A stretch of 47,819 nucleotides of DNA, taken from assembly GCA_948530865.1 (NCBI GenBank), contig CAOTKV010000001.1:407953-455771 (forward strand), read 5' to 3'. Both the position numbers and the translations under genes were made by a program. The notes below the pieces were generated by a model, which saw nothing but the letters and a program-made list of their open reading frames with translations, did not search any database and had not been told where the DNA came from. Source of the DNA: an uncultured Clostridia bacterium (GTDB lineage Bacteria; Bacillota; Clostridia; TANB77; CAG-508). Of the stretch, positions 40,928-47,479 are shown piece by piece. Each line of letters begins with the position of its first letter. Within the stretch, counting starts at the first letter, position 1.

Positions 40928-40953
40928 TTTTTTCTACCAACTATTGTTTGCAA
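40928..40953. promoter_or_regulatory. Shared XRE upstream motif, copy 3
   Basis: TTTTTTCTACCAA then CTATTGTTTGCAA, 43 bp before the start of the frameshifted XRE gene. It aligns without gaps to the copies at 10862 and 26121. Further GTTGCA half-sites follow up to 40983. Confidence 0.5.
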
Positions 40954-41043
40954 CTTAAATTTTCTTTGCTACCTCAAGTTGCACCTTTTAATACTTCTAG
41001 TATTTTCAAATTATATATTATCAAAAAAGTAAACAATTATCAA

Positions 41044-41072
41044 TGAAATTTAGGGACGCTCCAAAAATTTCA
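41044..41072 (-). repeat. 29-bp interspersed repeat, copy 7
   Basis: TGAAATTT, centre AGGGACGCTCCAA, then AAATTTCA, in reverse orientation. It is followed by a separate inverted repeat built from the same GACGCTC word. Confidence 0.85.
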
Positions 41073-41094
41073 CTTTTTGGAATAAAAGACATTA

Positions 41095-41125
41095 GACGCT
41101 CAAAAATTTTATTTTTTTGAGCGTC
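41095..41125. repeat. Inverted repeat built from the 29-bp repeat core
   Basis: GACGCTCAAAAA (41095-41106) and TTTTTGAGCGTC (41114-41125) form a 12-bp stem with a 7-nt loop. The GACGCTC/GAGCGTC words are the centre of the 29-bp repeat, so this looks like two facing, partly eroded copies. It may serve as a weak terminator for the carboxypeptidase gene. Confidence 0.6.
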
Positions 41126-41141
41126 CTAATTACTTTTATTT

Positions 41142-41846
41142 TTAATTTTGTTTCAAATATTCTACATATTCTTCTAAACACATATTAAGTTCATTCATTT
41201 TTTTTGCATGTTCTTCACCTACATATCTCCAATGCCATGGTTCACAATCAACTTTTGTTATATCTTTTTTCTCTCTTGGATATCTAAGTATAAATCCATA
41301 GTTTTCAGCATTTTCCGTTAACCATTTATATTCTTTTGACTTTTCAAAATTATAATCAACATTATTAAAATCTACTGCTAGTCCTAAATTATGCTCACTT
41401 GTTCCTGGTTTGTTAATTTTTTGAAGAGTTAAAATTTCTGCCTCTTCTTTTGTTTTTCCCATACTCATATACGAATTCACTTTTTTATTAAATATCTCTT
41501 CTTGTCTTGCAACACTTCTATATGTAGATTGTGGCCATATATTTCTATATCCTTGTGACTTTATATCTTCAAGCATTTGCATCAAATATTCTATTGCTCT
41601 TGAATCAAATTTTCTCGTTTTATCTATATCGCTAAGTTCTGGAGCAAAGTCCTTTGGCAAGGCGTTTTCATAATTTACTAAAACAAGTCTCCAATCATCA
41701 TTTTCTTTACTTTTCTCATCAAATTGTATTTCATTTGCAATAACATTTTTCTTTTCAATTTGTATTTCTTTAGTTTTGCTATGATCTTCTTTAACAACAA
41801 ATAATAGAGCAACCACTAAAACAATAACTATTATAATTCTTTTCAT
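41142..41846 (-). CDS. D-alanyl-D-alanine carboxypeptidase, VanY/M15B type
   Basis: 234 residues from MKRIIIVIVLVVALLFVVKE, where AAGGAGTATTT sets this start. It has an N-terminal signal-anchor, a linker, and a peptidase domain with SEHNLGLAVDF (zinc His and Asp), QSTYRSVARQEEIF, and EPWHWRYVG (catalytic Glu and zinc His). Such enzymes trim the terminal D-Ala from peptidoglycan stem peptides outside the membrane. It follows the CofE-like gene by 47 nt and shares its promoter region with the 11-bp box array, so the VanRS-like system probably controls it. It is called VanY-like without implying vancomycin resistance. Confidence 0.9.
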   Translation of the reverse strand: MKRIIIVIVLVVALLFVVKEDHSKTKEIQIEKKNVIANEIQFDEKSKENDDWRLVLVNYENALPKDFAPELSDIDKTRKFDSRAIEYLMQMLEDIKSQGYRNIWPQSTYRSVARQEEIFNKKVNSYMSMGKTKEEAEILTLQKINKPGTSEHNLGLAVDFNNVDYNFEKSKEYKWLTENAENYGFILRYPREKKDITKVDCEPWHWRYVGEEHAKKMNELNMCLEEYVEYLKQN

Positions 41847-41867
41847 AAATACTCCTTGTTTCAAAAG

Positions 41868-41896
41868 TGAAATTTTTCGAACGTCCCTAAATTTCA
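41868..41896 (+). repeat. 29-bp interspersed repeat, copy 8, containing the CofE-like stop codon
   Basis: TGAAATTT, centre TTCGAACGTCCCT, then AAATTTCA. The minus-strand TGA at 41896-41894 ends the CofE-like gene. Confidence 0.85.
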
Positions 41897-42592
41897 TTTT
41901 TTCCTAATCAATATAATTGGAGTTTGTTGTTTTCCTTGTCCAGCAGGGTTATCTCTTATTAATTCTTTTAAATAATTATCTGGTAAATCAATATCGTAAG
42001 ATTTTCCAAGTATCTCACGTCCAAAATCATTTGAATCAACTATCATCATACTTATTCCCAGTTTATCTTTTATTTCATTGCAAACTTTACTTGGATTTTC
42101 TGGTATTTCTATCCCTATATCTCTATATTCGTCCCAAGCTCCATCATAAAAACCATCTAATCCAGTAACTTCTTGTCCAACAATTTTATAAAACATCCCT
42201 TTAATTCCAATTAATTTAGTAATTCCTCCAATAATACTTGCAAATAGTACTTTAGGAAGTCCAACTTTATCAATTGCATATTGCATATTTATTGTCATTC
42301 CAACACCATAACCACCTCTATTTTTGTGACAAGCAAACTTCGATAGAAATTTTGCCCAAAATCCTATTTTTATATCTTCTCTTTTTACAACTCTATTTTG
42401 ACATAGTGCAATAATTTTCTCACTGCTTGAAACAATATCTCCATATTCATATATAGGACTTACATATTCTTTAAAAAGCTCTATATAACTATCTCCTTGA
42501 TTTACAAATCGTGTTTTGATTGCATGTCTTAAATACTTTTCTCCTTGTACTTCTATTTCAACTTTCTTACCTTCATTTGCAATAAATTCCAT
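41894..42592 (-). CDS. CofE-like amino-acid ligase (F420-0:gamma-glutamyl ligase family)
   Basis: 232 residues. IYEYGDIVSSSEKIIALCQN is the family's GD-x-x-x-x-SEK motif. ACHKNRGGYGVGMT, DGFYDGAWDEYRD and the C-terminal DNPAGQGKQQTPIILIRKK also fit. CofE adds glutamate to coenzyme F420, but no other F420 gene is seen and Clostridia generally lack F420. The neighbours are a D,D-carboxypeptidase and a VanRS-like system, so a role in amidating or adding an amino acid to a cell-wall precursor is a plausible alternative. The start follows AGGAGG just after a 29-bp repeat. The family call is sure; the function is not. Confidence 0.8.
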   Translation of the reverse strand: MEFIANEGKKVEIEVQGEKYLRHAIKTRFVNQGDSYIELFKEYVSPIYEYGDIVSSSEKIIALCQNRVVKREDIKIGFWAKFLSKFACHKNRGGYGVGMTINMQYAIDKVGLPKVLFASIIGGITKLIGIKGMFYKIVGQEVTGLDGFYDGAWDEYRDIGIEIPENPSKVCNEIKDKLGISMMIVDSNDFGREILGKSYDIDLPDNYLKELIRDNPAGQGKQQTPIILIRKK

Positions 42593-42606
42593 AAATACCT
42601 CCTATA

Positions 42607-42635
42607 TGAAATTTAAGAAACGTCCCTAAATTTCA
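42607..42635 (+). repeat. 29-bp interspersed repeat, copy 9
   Basis: TGAAATTT, centre AAGAAACGTCCCT, then AAATTTCA, placed in the leader of the CofE-like gene directly before its ribosome binding site. Confidence 0.85.
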
Positions 42636-42642
42636 CCTAATA

Positions 42643-42698
42643 ACTTTTATTTAGTTATGTCAATAACTAAATAAAAGTGCTATATTCAATATAGCACT
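42643..42698 (-). terminator. Two overlapping hairpins between the sensor operon and the CofE-like gene
   Basis: Stem 1: a perfect 16-bp inverted repeat ACTTTTATTTAGTTAT/ATAACTAAATAAAAGT with loop GTCA (42643-42678). Stem 2: an 11-bp stem AGTGCTATATT/AATATAGCACT (42676-42698), followed leftwards by TTTTATTT, a terminator-like tail. The two share three bases and so cannot form fully at once. They probably end the sensor operon and may also act in the CofE-like leader. Confidence 0.65.
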
Positions 42699-42707
42699 CA
42701 CAGGTAT

Positions 42708-42762
42708 CTAAATTGTATTTGTATTGTATCAAAGTTGTAGTTTTACTGTATCTAAGTTGTAT
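42708..42762 (-). promoter_or_regulatory. Five tandem 11-bp response-regulator boxes
   Basis: Five contiguous 11-bp units on the plus strand: CTAAATTGTAT, TTGTATTGTAT, CAAAGTTGTAG, TTTTACTGTAT, CTAAGTTGTAT. The consensus is CTAAATTGTAT, one unit per helix turn, as OmpR/PhoB regulators bind. Two similar units precede the response-regulator gene (45692-45713). The array ends at the stop codon of the upstream gene and lies about 116 bp before the CofE-like start codon. Confidence 0.75.
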
Positions 42763-43524
42763 CTATTTTTTCTTAGTTGATTCGACAATTTCATATTCAT
42801 GACTAAATGCAGTATCTTCTGCAACATATTCATCATATATTTCTATTGGAGCAATAGTAAGCATATAAGAATTCTCTTTTTTATCTAACATAATAGTTAA
42901 TTGTGCTTTTTCTGATTCTAAAATATTATTATGAAATTCCCAATCTTCTATTATATCTAAATCCAAATATTTTGCATAATTTCTAAGTTGTTTTTCAACT
43001 TCAGCATCCGTTTTTAAAAAGTTTTCTGAAAAATAAATACTAATTATTTTTCCGGTTTTTTGTTCAATATTAATTTCAATAAAATCTCCATTTTCTTTTG
43101 GCATACTACATGAACGAACAATATAATCTAACGGAAAATAGTTTTCTACTTCAAAGTAATCTATATATTCATCAAAATTTATTTGATTTAATATTTCATT
43201 TGAAATTAATTTAGATATCTCATTTTTAAATTCTTCTGTTGGAGATTCTTGCTCAATACGCGATGTTACAGGTCCACTATATGAAGTAGCTTTTGTTTTT
43301 ACATTATATATTTTTTCATCTTTAATTTGATATATATTATGAATAAATGTTACTAAATATATTTTTTCTGCTTGAACATCAATTTTTTTATTTTGTTTTT
43401 TCTGTCTTGTAAAAATTTCTTTTTCTCGTGCTATATCTTCTGCTCCAAGTAATAAATTAGGCATAACAAAAGAAAAAATAATTATTATAATTGAAAAAAA
43501 TACTAATAAAAAGTTCTTTTTCAT
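42763..43524 (-). CDS. Membrane-anchored extracytoplasmic protein of the sensor operon
   Basis: 253 residues with an N-terminal signal-anchor (LLVFFSIIIIIFSFVMPNLL) and an acidic extracytoplasmic domain. There is no recognised family. The segments TGKIISIYFSENFL and EYIDYFEVENYFPL suggest a mixed alpha/beta fold. Its start overlaps the histidine kinase stop by one base (TAATG), so it is made with the kinase and could modulate it, as accessory proteins such as YycH/YycI do elsewhere. That comparison is about arrangement only. Confidence 0.7.
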   Translation of the reverse strand: MKKNFLLVFFSIIIIIFSFVMPNLLLGAEDIAREKEIFTRQKKQNKKIDVQAEKIYLVTFIHNIYQIKDEKIYNVKTKATSYSGPVTSRIEQESPTEEFKNEISKLISNEILNQINFDEYIDYFEVENYFPLDYIVRSCSMPKENGDFIEINIEQKTGKIISIYFSENFLKTDAEVEKQLRNYAKYLDLDIIEDWEFHNNILESEKAQLTIMLDKKENSYMLTIAPIEIYDEYVAEDTAFSHEYEIVESTKKK

Positions 43525-44930
43525 TAATCTATTACCTCCAATTCAAAAAATACTCTAGTTCCTAAATTTTCTTCACTTTCAATGTTTATTTTAGAATTAT
43601 GAAGTTCTAAAATCTTCTTACATAATGAAAGCCCAATTCCAGTTCCACCATTTTTTCTACTACGAGATTTATCTACCATATAAAAATCTTCTGTAACTCT
43701 TTCTATATGTTCTTTTGGTATTCCAATTCCATTATCAATAACAGAAACTATATATCTATTTTCTATATTTTTTCCAATTACATAAATGCAATTATCTTTG
43801 GGATCTGCTTTTTTGGCATTTTGAATTAAATTTCTCATAACTACTTCTAATAAATTTTCATCTATTTTTACTTTTGCTTCTTCCAAATCTAACTTTAATT
43901 CAATATTATCTAAAATAATTTTCCTACATATTTTTTCTATAAAATCTTTTATATTAATAACTTTAAATTCAATTTTATCTTCAGAAATTTCCATTAAAGA
44001 TAATAGTTTATAAGAAAGTTCCTCTAATCTTTTAGATTCTGAATATATATAATTTAATGCTGGAATTCTTACTTCATCATCATAATTTTTCAATCTAAGC
44101 AAGTCTGAATATCCAATTATTGCTGTCATAGGAGTTTTTATTTCATGCGAAAATCCTGATATAAAATCATCTTTTTGTTTAATTGATAAATTAAGTGAGT
44201 TAATTTTATTTTCAATTTCTTCTGCCATTTTGTTAAAACTGTTTGCAAGTTCTCCTATTTCATCATTTGCTTTAACATTTACTCTTTCTTTAAAATCTCC
44301 AGAAGAAATCTTTTTTGTAACATTATTCAATTCTTCAATCGGCTTCGTTAAAAATTTTGCAAAAACTGCTATAACAATTGAAGAAATTGCTAAAACAATA
44401 AAATCTGTATACATTATATCTTTTAATTGTCTTGATCTTTCATTATAAATTGATGTTATATCATAAATATTTACAATATATATGCTAAAATTACTTACAG
44501 TATAATATGAAGAAAATATCATGTAATTTTCATTTTCTATCTCTCTTATAATGTATTTATCTACTTCTTTATCTAATAAATCGTCTATATTATCTATCTT
44601 TAATTTATATGATTTTCCAAAGGTAGATATTATTTTTACATTATCTTCTGTATATATTTCAACACTTTCAATATCATCTTCCATATATTCATATAAAGAT
44701 TTTATATATTCATACATATGCTCTTCTGTAAACTCTTCTCCTTGTTGAATTTTAGCAATAATATTACTATCTAAATAATATCTTGATAGTTTATGTTTAT
44801 TAGCATTTTGCTTTATTTCTTTATCTAATGAATTTATAAAATTTTGTCTTACTGTAATATATCTACTAAAAGATAAGATAACAGATATAATTATTACAAT
44901 GCCTAGCATTAATTTTATCCAAAATTTCAT
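43524..44930 (-). CDS. Membrane sensor histidine kinase with HAMP domain
   Basis: 468 residues: helix 1 (LMLGIVIIISVILSFSRYIT), an outer sensor region of about 140 residues, helix 2 (FIVLAISSIVIAVFAKFLTK), HAMP (FNKMAEEIENKIN), and HisKA with His in SGFSHEIKTPMTAIIGYSDL. The HATPase follows with NLIQNAKKADP, DNGIGIPKEHI and GGTGIGLSLCKKIL. It is the partner of the response regulator encoded upstream. The layout is VanS-like. With the carboxypeptidase and the 11-bp boxes downstream it probably monitors the cell wall, which is inference. Confidence 0.93.
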   Translation of the reverse strand: MKFWIKLMLGIVIIISVILSFSRYITVRQNFINSLDKEIKQNANKHKLSRYYLDSNIIAKIQQGEEFTEEHMYEYIKSLYEYMEDDIESVEIYTEDNVKIISTFGKSYKLKIDNIDDLLDKEVDKYIIREIENENYMIFSSYYTVSNFSIYIVNIYDITSIYNERSRQLKDIMYTDFIVLAISSIVIAVFAKFLTKPIEELNNVTKKISSGDFKERVNVKANDEIGELANSFNKMAEEIENKINSLNLSIKQKDDFISGFSHEIKTPMTAIIGYSDLLRLKNYDDEVRIPALNYIYSESKRLEELSYKLLSLMEISEDKIEFKVINIKDFIEKICRKIILDNIELKLDLEEAKVKIDENLLEVVMRNLIQNAKKADPKDNCIYVIGKNIENRYIVSVIDNGIGIPKEHIERVTEDFYMVDKSRSRKNGGTGIGLSLCKKILELHNSKINIESEENLGTRVFFELEVID

Positions 44931-44942
44931 AATTCTCCTTTC

Positions 44943-44971
44943 TGAAATTTAGGGACGCTCCAATAATTTCA
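44943..44971 (-). repeat. 29-bp interspersed repeat, copy 10
   Basis: TGAAATTT, centre AGGGACGCTCCAA, then TAATTTCA, in reverse orientation. It forms an inverted pair with copy 11, separated by 14 bp. Confidence 0.85.
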
Positions 44972-44985
44972 ATTTAAAAATTAGG

Positions 44986-45014
44986 TGAAATTTTCCGAGC
45001 GTCCCTAAATTTCA
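44986..45014 (+). repeat. 29-bp interspersed repeat, copy 11, containing the response-regulator stop codon
   Basis: TGAAATTT, centre TCCGAGCGTCCCT, then AAATTTCA. The response regulator's TAG (45007-45005) is inside it. Confidence 0.85.
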
Positions 45015-45662
45015 AGCATATATCCTATTCTATATACTGTTTTAATTTTATCTTTCCATTCTAATTTTTTTCTCAATCTTTGAATATGCAAATCTAAAGT
45101 TCTTGTTTCAAATTCTAACTCTTCTCCCCAAACTTTCTCAAAAATAATTTCTCTATATAATGCTGTATTCTTATTCTGTACAAGTAGCATAAGTAAATCA
45201 AATTCTTTGGGTGTTAAATCAACTTTTTCATTATCTTTTTTTACTGTTCTTGCTATTGAATTTATTATTATGTTATCAATACATATATTTTCACTTAATT
45301 TATTATATCTTCTTAAAACTGCTTCTACTCTTGCTAAAAGTTCTTCCATAACAAATGGTTTTGTTATATAATCGTCTGCCCCTTCTTTTAGCCCTTTTAT
45401 TTTATCTTTAATTTGTGCTTTAGCAGTTATAAAAATTACAGGTGTATCTTGAACTTGTTTTATATATTCTAAAAGTTCATATCCGTCCACTTTAGGGAGC
45501 ATTACATCTAATAATATTAAATCATATTGACTTTTTTCTATTAAATCTGCTGCAATTTCTCCATCAGAAGCTGTTTCGCATTTATACCCTCCGAGATTCT
45601 AAACCCATTTTTATTAAATCACTAATTGCAATTTCATCTTCTACAATTAATATCTTATTCAT
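45005..45662 (-). pseudogene. OmpR/VanR-type response regulator with a one-base frameshift
   Basis: From ATG 45662 (MNKILIVEDEIAISDLIKMG, after GAGGTG) the frame stops after LESRRV. The remainder (YKCETASDGEIAADLIEKSQ, LILLDVMLPKVDGYEL with the phospho-Asp, GADDYITKPF, and the winged helix LTPKEFDLLMLLVQNKN to YRIGYMLEI) is open in the next frame. One surplus G in TCTCGGAGGG (near 45591) explains it; without it 218 residues would read LESRGYKCETAS. Everything else is intact, including the kinase and target boxes, so this may be a recent mutation or an error. Confidence 0.88.
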
Positions 45663-45691
45663 CCTTTTTCACCTCAGTAAGTATTATAAAC

Positions 45692-45713
45692 TAAAATTGT
45701 ATCAAAATTGTAA
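45692..45713 (-). promoter_or_regulatory. Two 11-bp boxes before the response-regulator gene
   Basis: TAAAATTGTAT and CAAAATTGTAA, contiguous, with the same consensus as the array at 42708-42762, 30-50 bp before the response-regulator start. This suggests autoregulation by the same protein. Confidence 0.6.
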
Positions 45714-45719
45714 AATTAA

Positions 45720-46190
45720 TTAATTTTTAATAAAAGTATTCTTTTTTTCCTTTTCTAATTGCTTTAAACTCTTTTTAGGGGTTGGCAAATCTTCTGGCAT
45801 TGTTCCTCCCAACTCCTTTATAGTTTTCCTTATTTTTGCTCCTACTTCATAATGTGTATCATTAGCATCTTTTTCTGTTTGTATATGTTCTCTTTTTAAT
45901 TTTTGCTCTGTTTGAGAAATTCTAAATAAGTTTGCAATAAGTTCATCACTTCCCATATTATCTAAAATATCTTCTCTATATTTTAGTTTTTTCCTTTTAG
46001 CAATATCATCTGCTGTTTCACCATTATATAAACCTTTATAACCAGAATTATGAAACTTATCAAAATTCTTAACTCCTGCACTCTTTGCTGTTTTATTAAG
46101 TGAATAGTTTCCTTTTTTAGTTAAATTTCTTTGATAAAATCTTTTTTCATCTTCTGTTAATGAACTATATTCTATTAAAATGTATGTTCT
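45720..46190 (-). pseudogene. dinD: dinD remnant (DNA-damage-inducible protein D, C-terminal half)
   Basis: 156 codons without a proper start, open from a TGA at 46193. The sequence EYSSLTEDEKRFYQRN, NFDKFHNSGYKGLYNG and DNMGSDELIANLFRISQTEQ, then IRKTIKELGGTMPEDLPTPK, matches the C-terminal half of DinD, which is about 270-290 residues. The N-terminal half is replaced by the end of another truncated gene. It is therefore a decayed remnant. DinD is usually SOS-controlled, but no promoter remains here. Confidence 0.75.
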
Positions 46191-46597
46191 TCAACTTGAT
46201 AATCTGTTAAATCTGGAACTGTTACATCTTCATCTGTAACAATATCAAATTGATAATAATATTCATCAATTCTATCATATTTTTCTTTTATAATTCTATT
46301 ATCTTGAACATTGCCTTCAGGAGTTATAATCATATCATTATTATAATATATTGCTCCTTCATCTTTACTAACTTCTTTTAATGTTAATCCTGTTTCTTTT
46401 TCAATCCATACCTCATAATTTTCTTCATGTTTAAATCTACTTCTTATTACATAACATTTTTTACCTAAATTATTATTGCTATAAATACATTCTGAACTTG
46501 TATACTTACAGCTCGATAATGTTGCTAATGCAGGCATTGCAATTCTCACAAAAACTCTATCATCTCTTACTAAATGGTAAATTAAGTAAAAAATTTT
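46175..46597 (-). pseudogene. N-terminally truncated gene of unknown family
   Basis: A frame open from about 46597 (NFLLNLPFSKRDDRVFVRIA) to TAA 46175, with no ATG and ribosome binding site at its head. The recognisable part CKYTSSECIYSNNN, YEVWIEKETGLTLKEV and YYYQFDIVTDEDVTVPDLTD looks like the end of a secreted lipoprotein-type protein in which a conserved E-x-E-T-G-L-T segment recurs. I do not recognise the family. The 5' part ends at the terminator of the CoaB-like gene, and the 3' end overlaps the dinD remnant, so a deletion probably joined three pieces here. Confidence 0.5.
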
Positions 46598-46611
46598 TTA
46601 TTTGAAGTAAA

Positions 46612-46650
46612 GGAAAAAGGCCGAGAGCACATTTGCTCTCGACCTTTTCC
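46612..46650 (-). terminator. Terminator after the CoaB-like gene
   Basis: A long stem CGAGAGCA/TGCTCTCG extended by GG/CC and A/T pairs (one mismatch, one bulge), loop CATT, with U-rich sequence on both strands. It is strong and probably bidirectional. Confidence 0.8.
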
Positions 46651-46656
46651 TTTTTT

Positions 46657-46685
46657 TGAAATTTAAGAAGCGTCCCTAAATTTCA
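46657..46685 (+). repeat. 29-bp interspersed repeat, copy 12
   Basis: TGAAATTT, centre AAGAAGCGTCCCT, then AAATTTCA, between the terminator and the stop codon of the CoaB-like gene. Confidence 0.85.
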
Positions 46686-46696
46686 TTCTCCTTTAA

Positions 46697-47464
46697 TTAA
46701 AAGAGAAGTTTTTCTAATTCTTTTGCAATTTCCTTTTTTGTATTACATTCTGTTACAATACCACTATCGTTTAATATCATTGCCCAGTGCTTACCACCGC
46801 CAATTTTTGCTAAGTCATTGGCAACGATATAGTCTGCATGGTTTTTGATTCTTAATCTATCTGCCACATCAAACAGTTCCTCTTTGCTGACACCTTCCAA
46901 AAGCTTAAATCCAACCAAAGTCACATCAGGCGCCATTTCCTTGATCTGGCTAATAACTTTAGGAGTAAGCTTCATCATAGTCATCAGGTGAGGCTCATAA
47001 GATGAGATTTTGGTACTATCATTGCAGACAGTCGCAGGATTTTCAAAAATACTCATAAGAGTTTCTTTGCTAATATCCTTTTTCTTTTCTGCGTTTTGAA
47101 TAGTTTCCCAAATTTCATCTACCAATTCTTCAGCTCTGATCGTGTACTTTCCTGCATAATCACCCACAGCAGCAGAATGAATTATGATATCAATTTTCTT
47201 TGTAGCAAAAATTTCTTTAAGAGCATCAATCAAGTCTTGTGTAGACTCAACTGTTACAAACTGCACTTTATCGCTGGCAATTCTTGGCTTATAAGACATC
47301 TTAGTCGAAATATAATAAATAGTATCAATTTCGTTTGCCTTATCTTCTAAAAATGTTTCAGCAACAACATTACCCAGTGCTCCAGTAGACATATTTGTGA
47401 TTTTCATCACTGCATCAATTCTTTCGTTTGTAGGACCAGATGTAATAATAATGTTTTTTTTCAT
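46697..47464 (-). CDS. Phosphopantothenate--cysteine ligase-like protein (CoaB family)
   Basis: 255 residues. The start KNIIITSGPTNERIDAVMKI, then TNMSTGALGNVVAETFL, the middle IDIIIHSAAVGDY and TLVGFKLLEGV, and the end DYIVANDLAKIGGGKHWAMI are the CoaB landmarks: nucleotide binding, substrate contact and C-terminal dimer regions. It is a stand-alone CoaB (streptococcal/type-2-like), not fused to CoaC, and would join cysteine to 4'-phosphopantothenate for coenzyme A. No coaC is seen. Base composition is higher in G and C than in most of the window, similar to the aminotransferase-GNAT gene, so it may have been acquired. The start follows GAGGAGG. Confidence 0.85.
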   Translation of the reverse strand: MKKNIIITSGPTNERIDAVMKITNMSTGALGNVVAETFLEDKANEIDTIYYISTKMSYKPRIASDKVQFVTVESTQDLIDALKEIFATKKIDIIIHSAAVGDYAGKYTIRAEELVDEIWETIQNAEKKKDISKETLMSIFENPATVCNDSTKISSYEPHLMTMMKLTPKVISQIKEMAPDVTLVGFKLLEGVSKEELFDVADRLRIKNHADYIVANDLAKIGGGKHWAMILNDSGIVTECNTKKEIAKELEKLLF

Positions 47465-47479
47465 TGTAATTTCCTCCTC

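Noticed and set aside
41894..42592. Calling the CofE-like gene a true F420 biosynthesis gene
   Set aside because: No other F420 gene is in view and the neighbours are cell-wall genes, so only the family name is given.
42708..42762. Five short tandem units considered as a CRISPR or minisatellite
   Set aside because: Units are 11 bp with no spacers, one helix turn each, and recur in front of the response-regulator gene; this fits regulator boxes.
40441..45594. Idea that methylated TCGA sites cause the indels systematically
   Set aside because: Many TCGA and CGGA words in intact genes (for example near 7376, 24194 and 35696) show no indel, so the rule does not hold in this window.
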